Source: Linyphia triangularis (taxonomy: Eukaryota; Arthropoda; Arachnida; Araneae; Linyphiidae). Taken from it: a stretch of 64,000 bases of DNA. Numbering within the stretch: the first letter of the stretch is position 1; the number at the start of each line of letters is the position of its first letter. The stretch lies in NCBI GenBank assembly GCA_963978545.1, contig OZ021725.1:12229197-12293196 (forward strand). The letters are read 5' to 3'. Under the pieces are notes generated by a model. It was not told the DNA's origin. It searched no databases and saw only the letters and a program-made list of their open reading frames with translations. Of the stretch, positions 45,512-57,479 are shown in pieces. Made by a program: the position numbers and the translations under genes.

Positions 45512-46179
45512 TAGACTGAGAGGCAACTGCAATTTTTGGACCCCATCGAACATCATTCTGAATTTTTTATAGAAATTAGAGAAAAGTTAGTAGATTACGA
45601 ATCCACTGGTCTGCCGTGGCAAAAATGGCCGAAACTGGTCAAAAAATCGACTTTTAATAAGTTGAACTAAATCCAATTGCCAAATGCGCCATAACTTGCC
45701 AAATAATGAGCATTTTTTTTTTTTTTTTTTGGTAACCCTCACTCTTTAATTTTCAATTAAGAAGGTTGCAGACGATTCGGATGTGTGGCTATGGCTTACT
45801 TGCATCTATTAAAAGGGAGCCAAGTTGGCAAAAAATATTACGTCACTTATGACGTAACTCATGTCGCCAATTTGGCTTACTTTTAAAAGATATAAGTTTT
45901 CCGAGCCAAAGATAAGAAATCGTTTGCGCTTTTTCTCATTGAAAATCAAAATGAAGTGGGTTGCCAGACGAATAAGTTTGTTCTATTTTTGGCAGGTTAT
46001 GACATATTTGGCAATCGGATTCTAGTTCAACTCATTCCAAGTCGATTATTGATCAGTTTCGGCCATTTTTGCCACGGCAGACCAGTGGATTCCTAATCTA
46101 CTCACTTTTCTCCAATTTCTATAAAAAATTCAGAATGATGTTCGATGGGGTCCAAAAATGGCAGTCGCCTCTCGGACTA
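45512..46179. mobile_element. Palindromic MITE inserted in the Tc1-like right end
   Basis: Perfect TGA target duplication (45509-45511, 46180-46182). Removing the MITE restores the right Tc1 terminus CACTTTTGTGAGACACTG. The centre is TTACGTCACTTATGACGTAA. This copy gives the clearest boundaries of the family. Confidence 0.9.
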
Positions 46180-46191
46180 TGAGACACTGTA

Positions 46192-46560
46192 AATGTTTTG
46201 GGTGGGTGTGTCTAGGGGGATGTAATGTTGGTCAATAACGTGGCAGTTTTGCCTTTGCACTGTTCTTTAATAATCACGAGGTTGATTACAAGATAGGCTA
46301 TTAAGCCTTGATTAAGGTCTCGCGTGCATTATCAAGTTCGGAAGGTTCTCCACCAAACGATCAGTCGTCATCAATCTCTGTCTGGAAACTCTAACATCTC
46401 CATCTCTGTGTGCCGTCTATATCAATTGGTGGCGCTATAATCGCCGCGGGTGGCGCTGCGGTTCTGACGTGAAGGGATAGAGCGTTTATTTCATAAATTA
46501 AGAACTCGAAAGTAGCGTCTTATATATTTTACTTTATATTTGAAATCCTTTCGTTAATGC
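46192..46560. other. Unassigned sequence, relatively GC-rich
   Basis: Includes 'tggcgctataatcgccgcgggtggcgctgcgg'-type sequence near 46430-46460. Could be a fragment of an LTR or promoter. No coding evidence. Confidence 0.3.
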
Positions 46561-47124
46561 GGGGGTCCTGCACATGAAAATTTTTCAGATTATTGATTTC
46601 GAGTTTATTACTGTTTATTAAAATATAAATTTTTGTCTTTAAAATGATGCCGCATTTGTAATTATATCTTATTTCAAAGTATTTTTAATAATTTTTTGAA
46701 GTAAACAAAATGTAGGTATTTAATGCATGTTTTTTAACTTCAGAGCCGAATTTCTCAAAATGCAATTTTTTCATGTTTGGGGGCACATAGCTTAAAATCT
46801 ATGACATAAATGCTTGAAATTTTTTATACATGTTTCTATAATGTATTTAAGTACTTTAACACTAGGAATTATTGATAAGTAGCATACTTTTTTTTAAAAA
46901 AAAATAATTAGTCTAAAATTTTATAATTTTTCTTAAACATATTTTTAAAAAATCATAATTATTTTAATTTTTAAAAAATAACAAAAATCTTGGGTTAAAG
47001 TATTCAAAAGTATCCAAATATTATACTGTGAAAGTTTCATAATTATTGAAGAATCGGTTATCAAATGAGATGCCCCCAAAGTTGTTGAATTTAACATGGG
47101 CTCCTATGGAGGTGCCGGACCCCC
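46561..47124. mobile_element. Kolobok-like foldback (third copy, diverged)
   Basis: Inverted ends GGGGGTCCTGCAC and complement of GTGCCGGACCCCC, similar to the GGGGGTCCGG end at 2859. Interior very AT-rich. No clear TTAA at the borders. Confidence 0.5.
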
Positions 47125-47325
47125 TCATCAGTGGCGCCGCCTGGTTTTGTCATTTGCTATTTAAATTTTCAGTTATAATAGATAGACATTAAATGAAAAC
47201 AATTTATATCATTTCATTAAGTGGTCATTTTTGTACATACACACCAAATATCAAGTAGTTTCTAAATGCACTGGGTTAAAAGATTGTAACATAGCGAGTA
47301 TAGGGAATTATTCCTACTCCGACTC

Positions 47326-47475
47326 CCGAAATTTTGTATATTTGTAAATATTTCGTAGTGTTAATTTTGTAAATAGGAAAAATCATGTACATTTTGCATA
47401 AGGCAGCGCAATAGTTCGTCGTTAATTTGGCTTCCCTGCAGTGAGCCTCTTGATGCTTGATAACGAGTTTTACAG

Positions 47476-47480
<5 letters not shown>
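47326..47480 (+). repeat. Fragment of the second-family LTR
   Basis: Matches the first ~150 bp of 50657-51371 ('gtatatttgtaaatatttcg' block) and stops at a TA microsatellite. Confidence 0.65.

Positions 47481-47521
<41 letters not shown>
47479..47521. repeat. (TA)n microsatellite
   Basis: About 20 uninterrupted TA repeats. Confidence 0.95.
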
Positions 47522-47524
<3 letters not shown>

Positions 47525-47929
47525 AAAAAACATTTGATGATTCATTTGGAAGGAAACATTTAGGAAGATTTGAGGATAAATTTTATGATGGTGTGCCAGC
47601 TTGTGTTGTAACAGTTTTGGTGATTAATCTGTCCGACTAAATAGTGCTAGACAGATCTGGATTTCATTACTGTAGTTTATTTTGAGAAATTTAATTTAGT
47701 TCTCGGAAATGGAGCAATTTTTCGACGCAAAAAAATAATCTGTCTGCGCAAATATTATTGATGCAATGATTTGAAGTTGCTGCAATCGAAACAATTTTCT
47801 CCTTTATTGCCAATCGTCTCCTTGAAATTACATTTCTTACGCAATCAATAAAGACTAAGAACCAGTAAATGCATTTCATTTTGGAAAAAATCGTAAAAAA
47901 TGGCGATAAAGATTTTTATAATAAAGTTA

Positions 47930-48115
47930 TCTGTTTGTAAAAGCCCTCACTGATTGTCTGACTCACTCATCACTAATTCTCCCATTTCTCATATATAGTC
48001 ATAAATCTGGAAATTAGTACATCACCAAGGAAAAATACAGAAAAAGTCAGCTATTCCAATCTCGATTAACTGACTTCAAAGTGTTAATAATATAACCCAA
48101 AGAAACAAATTTGTT
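47930..48115 (+). repeat. Helitron-like fragment of the 'CACTCACTCA' type
   Basis: Shares 'aaagccctcactgattg...catcactaattctccca' and 'gctattccaatctcgattaac' with 43801-44841; truncated. Confidence 0.6.
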
Positions 48116-48120
48116 AACAT

Positions 48121-48215
48121 AAATCTTTTATATGCATTGCCAATTTTTACATTCATTAAAATAGCGCCGTTTCTGTTGCCAGCGTGTGTTTGGTGTTGGC
48201 ATCTAATTTTAAATA
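48121..48215 (-). repeat. MITE family A fragment
   Basis: Terminal block plus 'ccgtttctgttgccagcgtg'. Interrupted at a TA by a mariner-like end at 48216. Confidence 0.6.
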
Positions 48216-48480
48216 CAGGTGTTTATAAAGGGTTGGACGCATTTTGATGTTGAATAATTCATAAAATAATGAAAATATAAACAAACTTATGGCATTTATG
48301 CACAGAATAACCTTTTCATTCATATTGAACGTTGCCATAGAAATTTTCCTTTTCCCATTGGAGTATCATTTCTTTTGTAAATATCGTCTGCCCGTGTTAT
48401 TAATTTTATGTTTTTCTGGTTTCTTTTCTAAATATCGCCTGCGCGCGTTATTAATTGTACATTTTCCCCTCTTGGCCACC
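48216..48480 (-). repeat. Mariner-like element end with two sub-terminal units
   Basis: Starts CAGGTGTTTATAAAGGGTTGG, then 'gcattttgatgttgaataattc', then two copies of the 'cgtctgcccgtgttattaatt' unit. Same family as the ends at 27558 and 37801. Confidence 0.6.
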
Positions 48481-48774
48481 CAAGTTTGGTTCGGGATAGA
48501 TCTATTTCTTTTACATAATGGTTTAAGTTTCGATGTAGCATTGCGTATATTAACGGCAAACAAGTCCGAAAAAAGGGGTGAGGGAGGGGGGGGGGTTCCA
48601 GTTTCAGATTTATGGAGCGGGATATTTAAAATTACTAATTAAAAATTGGAAATAATCATGTTTAAAATTACTAATTAAAAATTGAAAATAATTAATTAAA
48701 TGAATATCTTGGGGGGAAAAAACTGTTTTTCATCAAATTCTGAAAACACGCTTCATAATGGAAATCGCATCTAA

Positions 48775-49423
48775 TAGTCCGAGAGGCGACTGGAAGTTCA
48801 TGTACCCCAAAGAACATAATTCTGAATTTTTTATAGAAAGTGAAGAAAAGTGAGTAGATTAAGAATACACTGGTCTGCCGTGGCAAAAATGGCCGAAACA
48901 AGTCAATCATCGACTTTGAATGAGTTGAACTAAAATATGATTGCCAAATACGCCAGAACTTACCAAAAAATGAGCAAACTTTTTCGTCTGATAACCCACT
49001 GCATTTTGATTTTCAATGAGAAAAAGCCCAAACGATTTCTGATCTCTGTCTCGGTAAACTTGTATCTTTTAAAAGTAAGCCAAATTGGCGGCATTAGTTA
49101 CGTCATAAGTGACGTAATATTTATTTCCAACTTGGCTCATTGGTAAAAGATGCAAGTAAGCTATCGCCAGACATTCAAATCGTCTGCAACCTTCTTAATT
49201 GAAAATTAAAGAGTGAGGGTTACCAAATAAAAAAGAATGTTCATTATTTGGCAAGTTATGGTTTATTCGACAATCGGATTGAACTCAACTTATTAAAAGA
49301 TGATTTTGAATTAGTTTCGGCCATTTTTTCCACTGCAGACCAGTAGTAATCTACTCAATATTCCACACAAAATTGAGAATGATGTTCGATGGTGCAACTA
49401 ACTTGCAGTCGCCTCTCAGTCTA
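48775..49423. mobile_element. Palindromic MITE with TAA target duplication
   Basis: TAA at 48772-48774 and 49424-49426. Ends TAGTCCGAGAGGCGACTGG and ...CTCTCAGTCTA. The centre TTACGTCATAAGTGACGTAA is in the opposite phase to the 12252 copy, as expected for either insertion direction. Confidence 0.85.
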
Positions 49424-49426
49424 TAA

Positions 49427-49900
49427 GGTAAAAGAACAAATAACCCATGAAATGTCGCAGTACTAAAAAAATAAAAAAATAAACGTAAGAACGTAATAAA
49501 TTACGTAATAACGTAATTATTTTTCATAACACTAAAAGTATATTAACAGTAGAAAATAGAAAAGTTATAAAAATCTACTTTTCTATTTGTTGTTGCTGTC
49601 GTATTTTTAGTATTACCCATACCCTTGACGTTAAAGTGAAACTTCTGCGTGTTTATTTAATGGAATATAGAAACTTATAAATAACTTATATTCTATTTAT
49701 AGAACACATTTATAGGGTGCGATAAAACAGTTGTTTTTTTATTAAAGTTTGCACAGACTCAGCAAACTATGTTGTTGCGATCTCTAAGAACATAAAAAAA
49801 AATCTTTCAATTTGATCTAAAACTGGAAACAAGTATTATCTAAGATGAAATGTAATTTAGATCAAACTTTCCATTTCGAACGTGTCAAGATATTTGTATT
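49427..49900. other. AT-rich sequence, nothing recognised
   Basis: No supported feature. Confidence 0.4.
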
Positions 49901-50384
49901 AAATCCTTTACATTAACTTCGATTTTTTGTGTACGTTTGTCGATGGCGGCCAAATCTGGGGAGGCCTGATTAACCCTCTTGCCGTCATCCAATCGGGCTG
50001 AAACTTGGCAGATAGATTCGATGACAATGTATTCTATCAAATTTTAGGGCTGTAACTATCACTAAAAGAATGCTTTTAAGGACTACTAATTAACCAACTT
50101 GCCGTCATCCAATCGCACTGTATTAGCATTTATTAAAGAAACGCTTTCCTCTTGCCAAAATTGTTTTAGTAAATAAATAATAAAATTGTTTGAATCAGAA
50201 TAAAATAAAAGATATTTGGATGTGAGTGCGTACATTCACATTCATTTTTAATGAATGAATTTTGAAAAGTAGTTTCCTGCACATTTTACTGATAGAGATG
50301 GTGTTTGCTGCATATAATTTTAAGAATACGCTGGCAACAGAATCAGCGCTGTGTTAATGAATATAAAAATTGGCGATGCATAGA
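49901..50384 (+). mobile_element. MITE family A (copy, right end degraded)
   Basis: Left terminus AAATCCTTTACAT. Body blocks 'gccgtcatccaatcg' occur twice, as in 15571-16099. The right terminus has lost its TIR. Confidence 0.65.
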
Positions 50385-50656
50385 AATACACTTGCCAGAC
50401 GTCCCGGTTTTCAAACAAAATCCCGGTGTCCCAGCCGGTTTACTTCATGTCCCGGTTAAAATTAAATTTGAATTTAAAGATGACCAAAAAAGTCTAAAAA
50501 TAATGAACTGTGAAGGATTATTTAGGAAAATTACTTTGTCATTTAATTCTGTACTGTATGAAAAGTGAAAACTACAGAAGAGTGATGGTCTGCTATTAAC
50601 GCTAGAACTACAAACCCATTTTTTATTACCTGTAAACTACAAACCGGGGTAAATAT

Positions 50657-51371
50657 TGTTACGAATTTTTGTATATTTGTAAATATTTCGTAGTGTTAAT
50701 TTTGTAAATAGTAAAATTTATGTACATTTCGCATAAGGCAGTGCAATAGTTCGTCCTTAGTTTGTTTCCCTGCAATATGGGTCTCAATGCTTGATAACGA
50801 GTTTTACAGAGGTAACGCTGGGAAGCGAGTCTTACAAGGAGCAGGGCATTTAACATTATCGTAATGGCAATCTCGCCAAATTTGGCGAGAAATCGCCAAA
50901 TGTCGCCTAACTTGGTGACCATTTTCGGTCCCCATGTACATGTATAGGACTTTTCGACTACGATCTGGAAAGTTCTCCAAATATCTACCTCTAGAAGTCT
51001 CCAGAAGGTTTGACTCCTATATAAGCCCTGCCATGAGTCGGTTAGTCTGTAGTTGACTGATTTGGAGTCACTGAAATAGTTGACTAAAGTTAGTCAGTTA
51101 GTTGAGTGAAATTACTGAGTCTCAGTGAACATTCCGAGTAGTTCTAAATCGAACTGTATTGCATTGTCTTTTGAGGTGATTTAGCAGTTGTGTTGTCAAG
51201 TTTTTAACTGTTGTTTTGTGCTCTATTGTTGTGAAAAGAGCTGTATTCAGTCTACTAGAACGAGAAGTTCTGTATTTGTAAGAGAATCTGTGAAGAGTTA
51301 TATTGGAATAAATTCCTGCAAGTTTTGATCTGCTTTGGCTTCAAATCTTTCGAACCCATACCAACGCAACA
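50657..51371 (+). mobile_element. Solo LTR, second retrotransposon family (sense orientation)
   Basis: 715 bp, TGTTACG...CGCAACA, flanked by ATAT at 50653-50656 and 51372-51375. Contains a TATA box (CCTATATAAGCC near 51020) and AATAAA (near 51308), so it reads left to right. It holds short palindromes around CGCCAAATTTGGCG. No primer site or coding region next to it, so it is a recombined solo LTR. Confidence 0.88.
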
Positions 51372-51375
51372 ATAT

Positions 51376-52005
51376 TAACCCCAAAGGATTTTTGCTCGTA
51401 CAACCGTTCTGAAAGCAGTAATTTGACTTTTAAGTACTTGAACTTTTTTGTTTTTTTTATACAGAAGAGAATGGTAAAGAACAAATTCAATTTTATCAAG
51501 GTTTAGTTGGTGGAAAAACGCTTTGAATAGCTAAAAGTGCTGAAAAATGGTAAAACCGTCATTTAACAAACAAAAATTTATAACTATTTATTTAAACAAC
51601 CTATTTTCAAATTTTCACCAGAATTTTAAAGAGGATACACGAGGCTTTTAGAAAAAAATAAATACAGTCGTGATTTTTTGCCAAGAAAGTCGATTTATTC
51701 GGGACTTTGAAAATTCAAAAAATTACCAATCTGATCTATGGGAAAGTCAAATGAAAATCGATGAAATATTGGTTTTTAAGAATATATTTCGGTTTCTGTC
51801 ATACAAACTGTAAAAAAAAAATTAGAAATTTGGTACATATTAAAAATATTCAAAAGTAAAGTTACGATTTGACTTATTCAAAATCACCACAATCGCTGCA
51901 GTAGATTTCTCTGTGACTTTCGCAAGTCGGTCGCTTGCAGTTAACTTACCTACACTAAACACTAACGGGAATTACAAACCGGGGTGAATATCAACCCCCC
52001 CACAA
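51376..52005. other. Unassigned sequence
   Basis: Bounded by two related motifs, AAACCGGGGTAAAT (50641) and AAACCGGGGTGAAT (51977). Possibly the remains of an inverted-repeat element, not resolved. Confidence 0.3.
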
Positions 52006-52200
52006 ACTTATTGCGTTTATGCACAGAATAACTCATATATTTTCATTTATAGTAAACATTTCCAGAGAAAATTTCCTATTCCCATTTGAATATCATTTCT
52101 TTTGTAAATATCGTCTGCCCGTGTTATTAATTTTATGTTTTTCTCGTTTCTTTTATAAATATCGTCTGCGCGCGTTATTAATTGTATGTTTTCCCTCTTT
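52006..52200 (-). repeat. Mariner-like end fragment with two sub-terminal units
   Basis: Matches 48285-48475 ('tttatgcacagaataac', 'cgtctgcccgtgttattaatt'). Confidence 0.6.
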
Positions 52201-52455
52201 AGGCCACCCAAATCACCTGATATAATGCCACTTGACTTATACTTTTGGTGATTCGTAAAGTACATCGTGTACAGGAGTAAAGTGTCAAACGACTTAAAGG
52301 GCCATGATTACAGCCGCAATAGTCTCTGTTTATTATTTGTTGTTCAAATGCCAACCTCTGGAATGAAGATATCACTAGTTACGTAGAATTTAGTATAAAT
52401 AAGAAACTTTAAAATGTATTTTCTCAAAAGTTAGAAAAAGTCACTTGGACACCTT

Positions 52456-53117
52456 TGCCGAGAGGCGACTGTAATTTTTTGACCTCATCGAACATCATTC
52501 TGAATTTTTTTACAGAAATTAGAGAAAAGTGAGTAGATTACGAATCCACTGGTCTGCCGTGGCAGAAATGGCCGAAACTGGTCAAAAATCGACTTGGAAT
52601 GAGTTGAACTAAAATCCAATGGCCAAATATGTCATAACTTGCCAAAAATAGAACAAACTTATTCGTCTGTCAACCCACTTCATTTTGATTTTCAATGAGA
52701 AAAAGCGCAAACAATTTCTGATCTTTGGCTCGGAAAACTTATATCTTTTAAAAGTAAACCAAATTGGGCGACACCAGTTACGTCATAAGTGACGTAATAT
52801 TTGTTGACAACTTGGCTTCCTTTTAATAGATGCAAGTAGACCGCCGCCAGATATCTGAATCGTCTGCAACCTTCTTAATTGAAAATTAAAGAGTGAGGGT
52901 TGCCAAATTAAAAAAAATGCTCATTATTCGGCAAGTTATGGCTCATTTGGAAATTGGATTTAGTTCAACTTATTAAAAGTTGATTTTTGACCAGTTTCGG
53001 CCATTTTTGCCACTGCAGACCAGTGGATTTGTAATCTACTAACTTTTCTCTAATTTCTATAAAATATTCAGAATGATGTTCGATGGGGTCCAAAAATTGC
53101 AGTCGCCTCTCAGTCTA
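52456..53117. mobile_element. Palindromic MITE (left end degraded)
   Basis: Near-complete copy. Right end CTCTCAGTCTA followed by TGA. Left terminus reads TTTGCCGAGAGG. The central TTACGTCATAAGTGACGTAA pair is intact. Confidence 0.8.
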
Positions 53118-53399
53118 TGAAGGCAGATGAATTTCGGTCTTCATGAACATCAGTACTTTAGCAAGTTACATTGTTAATGCAGCAGATGTTACCACTGGAG
53201 ATTTCCAATTTATCCGAACCAATAGGGATACACCTGATGATTGGAGAAATTACGAAAATAAATTGGTTATTTCGCAGCAAAAAAAAAAAATTGCTTTCGA
53301 ATGAAATGTAAATTAATGACTTTACAAACAATTTTATTTACATTTTGCTTTTCGAAAAACGTAACTAATGAGACAGATGACTGTCTGTGGATAAGTTTT

Positions 53400-54180
53400 C
53401 CTTACTCTAGATTACTTTTTACTTTCAAATACCCATATGTATACATAGGAATTTATTGATGTATAGTATTCGGTCAAATATTTTTTTTTTTTTTTTTTCT
53501 TTTCTCCACGTTTTGAAACATCTTGATTTCAAAAAAGTGATCTCGAAAAAATGTCTATCTGTGTGTCTGTATATACGTGGTCAGCATACCACCCTAACAA
53601 ATTGCACTACGATGTTCAAATTTGGTGTGCGGGTTGGTGATGGCACAGGGACCTACCATTAAGGTTTTCGTCAAAATCGCGCATGCGCATAAGGTAGCTG
53701 TCATTGAAAAAATCATGTTTTTTAGTAATTGCTAAAAAACGGCTCTAACGATTTTCTCCCAAATTGCTGTTGTAATGCCTCTTAAGGTGTTCTAAACATT
53801 CCCACCTTCCTTCGAAATTCCCATAAAAATGTTTTAATTACGTAAAAAGTTGAAAAACGAATGCCTCTAACACAGAGTTCTATTTTCTTGAGCATACCTC
53901 ATCAACGATCATTTTTTCTCCTCAGTTTCACATATAAGAATTATTGAAAAGTATATTGCTAAAATCAACTATTTGGCGAATTTTTTTATTTTTTTTTAAG
54001 ACCCAACAAGAATTATGGTAAAAAATATCGCCAAACTGGCCATTTTTTTTAAAAAATGAATGATGAAAATATCTAAATGGTAAATGACACAAATACATGT
54101 TGCAGTATTATAGTGTAATTGAAAATTGTGCTGTGTGCCACTCTCCTAGATTTTAACATATTTATAGGATTTTGTTAAGC
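53400..54180 (+). repeat. Dispersed repeat family C (copy 4)
   Basis: Fuller plus-orientation copy. A T run near 53480-53500 lies just inside the left side, and the CGCGCATGCGCA palindrome is near 53686. Confidence 0.7.
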
Positions 54181-54432
54181 CAAATAACGTCATTGTCAAA
54201 ACTTTAGCATCGCACTGTATTTGGCCTTTAGCCAGCAATCAGTTGGAAAAAAAATTTAGTCGCTGATGTACACTTGCTGTCATCCAATTGAATTGCAGCT
54301 TGGCATATAGACTAAACTCATTGTTGACAACAATACTTTTTATCAAATTTTAAGGACTAAAAAATAATTAATTCGAATCGTAACACTAAATCGATGGTTT
54401 TCTTCATAGTGGTCAAACGCCCTGAATACTCG

Positions 54433-54617
54433 TTGCCGACCAAACGGTGTAGTGGTTAGCGTGCTAGCTTCTAGACCGCGAGGTTGCGGGTTCGAAGCCC
54501 GTGTTGGGCATAGGTGTTTGTAAATGTATGTTGGCTTGTCTAATGACGAATGTTTCGGCGCATTATAGCCCTCGTGTTGCTGACGGTGCCAGATAATCTG
54601 GAAAACAACCAACCAAC
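54433..54617 (+). mobile_element. tRNA-derived SINE, family 1 (copy 11)
   Basis: Plus orientation, 12-bp target duplication CCTGAATACTCG (54421-54432, 54618-54629). Tail CCAACCAACC. Confidence 0.93.
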
Positions 54618-54663
54618 CCTGAATACTCGATCTGAGCTCACTCACGCTCATAAAAGTTGTCAA

Positions 54664-55912
54664 CTCTATACGTATAAGGCAAAGCCCTCACTCACTCATC
54701 ACTAATTCTCCCACTTCCCACTTGGTCACAACTCTGAAAATTGGTACAAATATCAACAATGGTAAACATAGAAAAAGTAAGCTATTCCGATCTCGATTAA
54801 TCTACTTTAAGGGGTCGAAAAGGGGTTAAACGTTCCAAACGAGGGTTATTCGAATGTGCCACTTACCACATGGTCATAGCTCTGACAATCGCTACAAATA
54901 TCAACAAAGACAAACATAGAAAAAGTAAGCTATACCGATATCGATTAACCAACTTGAATGGGTCGAAAAGGGGTTAAACGTTCCAAACGAGGGTTATTCG
55001 AATGTGCCACTTACCACATGGTCATAGCTCTGACAATCGCTACAAATATCAACAAAGACAAACATAGAAAAAGTAAGCTATACCGATATCGATTAACCAA
55101 CTTTAAGGGGTCGAAAAGGGGTTAAACGTTCCAAACGAGGGTTATTCAAATGTGCCACTTACCACATGGTCATAGCTCTGACAATCGCTACAAATATCAA
55201 CAAAGACAAACATGGAAAAATCAAGCCATTCCGATTTCGATTAACCCACTTTAAGGGGTAGAAAAGGGTTAAAACGTTCCCAGTGAGGGATATTCGAATG
55301 TCCCACTTCCCATATGGTCACAACTGTGATATTTGGTACAAATGTCAACAAAGACAAACATAGAAAAAGTAAGCTATACCGATATCGATTAACCCACTTG
55401 AATGGGTCGAAAAGGGGTTAAACGTTCCAAACAGGAGATATCCGATTGTCCCACTTCCAATGTAGTCACAGTTCTGATATTTGGTGCAAATGTTAAGAAT
55501 GGCAAATTTAGAAAAAATAAGTTATTCCAATAACGATTAATGAATTTTCAAAAGATGAAAAATCGACGCTACATTGAAACTATACAAGGAATATACTAGA
55601 ACTAAGAGAACTAAGGACACACAGAAACACAATAAACTATTGCAATCCCGATTAAGTAATTAAAAAGGGTCAAAAGGAGGTTAAATGTTCTAAACGAGGG
55701 ATATTCAAATGTCTCATTTTCAATATATTCACAATTAAAAAATTTTGAAAAAATGTCAACGCAAGCATAGATACAGTATGGTATTCCGTTTTTGTTAAAT
55801 CAATTTGTCTGGATCGAAACGGGATCAAGCGTCTGAAGTGTGGAATACATGAATGTCTATTGATTGCTAAAATGCATATGATAAAATTTCGTAGCAAAGC
55901 ACAGGTATTCAG
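54664..55912 (+). mobile_element. Helitron-like element, 'CACTCACTCA' type (copy 2, tandem array)
   Basis: Starts TCTATACGTATAAGGCAAAGCC. Several ~150-bp units follow; the two between 54850 and 55200 are nearly identical ('ttaccacatggtcatagctc'). Ends TTTCGTAGCAAAGCACAGG...CAGATAGT. Confidence 0.65.
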
Positions 55913-55917
55913 ATAGT

Positions 55918-56592
55918 CTCTCTCTATATAATGCAAATCATCACTAGTTCTCCCACTTCCCACATGTCCACAACTCTGAAAATTGGTACAAATATCAACA
56001 ATGGTTAACGTAGAAAAAGTAAGCTATTCCGTTCTCGATTAACCCACTTTAAGGGGTCGAAAAGGGGTTAAATGTTCCAAACGAGGGATATTCGAATGTC
56101 CACTTCCCATATTGTCACAACTCTGATATTTGGTGCAAATGTTGAGAAGGGCAAATTTAGAAAAATAAGGCATTCCAATATCGATTAATGAATTGCTAAG
56201 GGATGAAAAGTCGACGGCAACATTGAAACTATACGAGGAATATTTTAATGTCTTACTTCCAATACAGTTACAACTTTGAAATTTAGAACTAAGAGCAAAC
56301 ATAAACACATTAAACTATAACAATTCCGATTAACTCATTAAAAATGGTCAAAAGAGGGTTAAACGTTCTAAACGAGGAATATTCAAATGTTTCATTTCCA
56401 ATATATTCACAATTATATATTTTTGAAAAAATTTCAACAAAGGCAAACTTAGATAAAGTAAGGTATTCCTATTTTGATTATTCAGTTTGTTGGATTCGGA
56501 ACGGGATCAAACGTCTGAAATGTGTTATACATAAAAGTCTTTTGAATGCAAAAATGCACATAGTAAAATTTCGTAGCGAAGCGCTGGTATTC
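55918..56592 (+). mobile_element. Helitron-like element, 'CACTCACTCA' type (copy 3)
   Basis: Begins TCTCTCTATATAATGC immediately after copy 2 and ends TTTCGTAGCGAAGCGCTGGTATTCAGTA. Adjacent head-to-tail copies are typical for this kind of element. Confidence 0.62.
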
Positions 56593-56867
56593 AGTAGAGG
56601 TCTTCGACATATCGATACGACGATATTTAAAAAAAATATATCGATAGCAAAATTATCGATACCAGTCATCGATATATCGATATTTTCAAACATTTTTAGT
56701 TTTTTGATGATCGTTTTGTAGTTTCATGTGTTTTTGCGATTTTCTTTATTCACTTTTCAAAAACTTCAAAACTAAAGTTTGGAGTTGGCTGAGAGACAGC
56801 TAAAATGGCACCCTAATCAAAAAGAAAACATAATGTAAAAGAAAGATAAGATAATTTATTAGTAGTC

Positions 56868-57118
56868 ATTAACATAGCGCTGTTTCTGTTGCCAACGTGG
56901 TGCCTGGAATTTGCATCTAATCTTAAATATTAAAAACATCTCTATCAGCAAAATACGTGGTAAACTACTTTTCAAAATTTCTTCTTTAAAAATAAATGTG
57001 AGTTTATGCATTGACATCCAAATGTATTTTATATTTTCGGATTGATAATATAATTTATTTATAAAAACAATTTTTATAATTTAATCATTAAAACAATTTT
57101 GGCATGAATTCATGAAAA
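56868..57118 (-). repeat. MITE family A, diverged fragment
   Basis: Shares 'gtttctgttgccaacgtg', 'aaaacatctctatcagcaaaatacg' and 'atgaattcatgaaaag'-region blocks; both termini missing. Confidence 0.5.
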
Positions 57119-57479
57119 GTTGAAATTTGCCCCAAAAAACTTCGTTTCTGGCAAAATTGAAAATCAAATTAAAAAAAAAATCATGTATCGATTAATCGAT
57201 ATTTTTTCTATGCAGCGATATAGTATCGATATTTATTTTGATCCATATTTCCGACCTCTAGTATTCAGATCGGATTTGCAACAAAAACTTTGTTTAAGGA
57301 TTAAATTTTTTACAACTGTAGGAAGATACGCTCCAAAAATGTGCCCTTGCATAATGGCAGGTATGACGTCGCACAGTCGGGAAGTTCCACCTATTTTTTA
57401 ACAACTTTTGTAAATTTTGAAGAAATTATCCCCAAATATCAAATTCGATACATAATCACTCAACAACACGGTTACTTTG

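Larger units (their letters stand above)
42041..46189 (-). mobile_element. Tc1-like transposon with IR/DR ends, broken by four insertions
   Basis: TA duplications (42039-42040, 46190-46191) flank CAGTGTCTCACAAAAGTGAT and its inverted copy. AAGTGATGGGACACTT occurs at the outer end and again inside (42799 on the left, inverted near 45303 on the right), the IR/DR arrangement with two transposase sites per end. Insertions: LINE 42182-42727, SINE 43403-43588, Helitron-like 43801-44841, palindromic MITE 45512-46179. Without these the element would be about 1.7 kb, normal for Tc1. Confidence 0.88.

Noticed and set aside
47276..47545. ORF with Tyr-Ile repeats
   Set aside because: Translation of the TA microsatellite joined to an LTR fragment.
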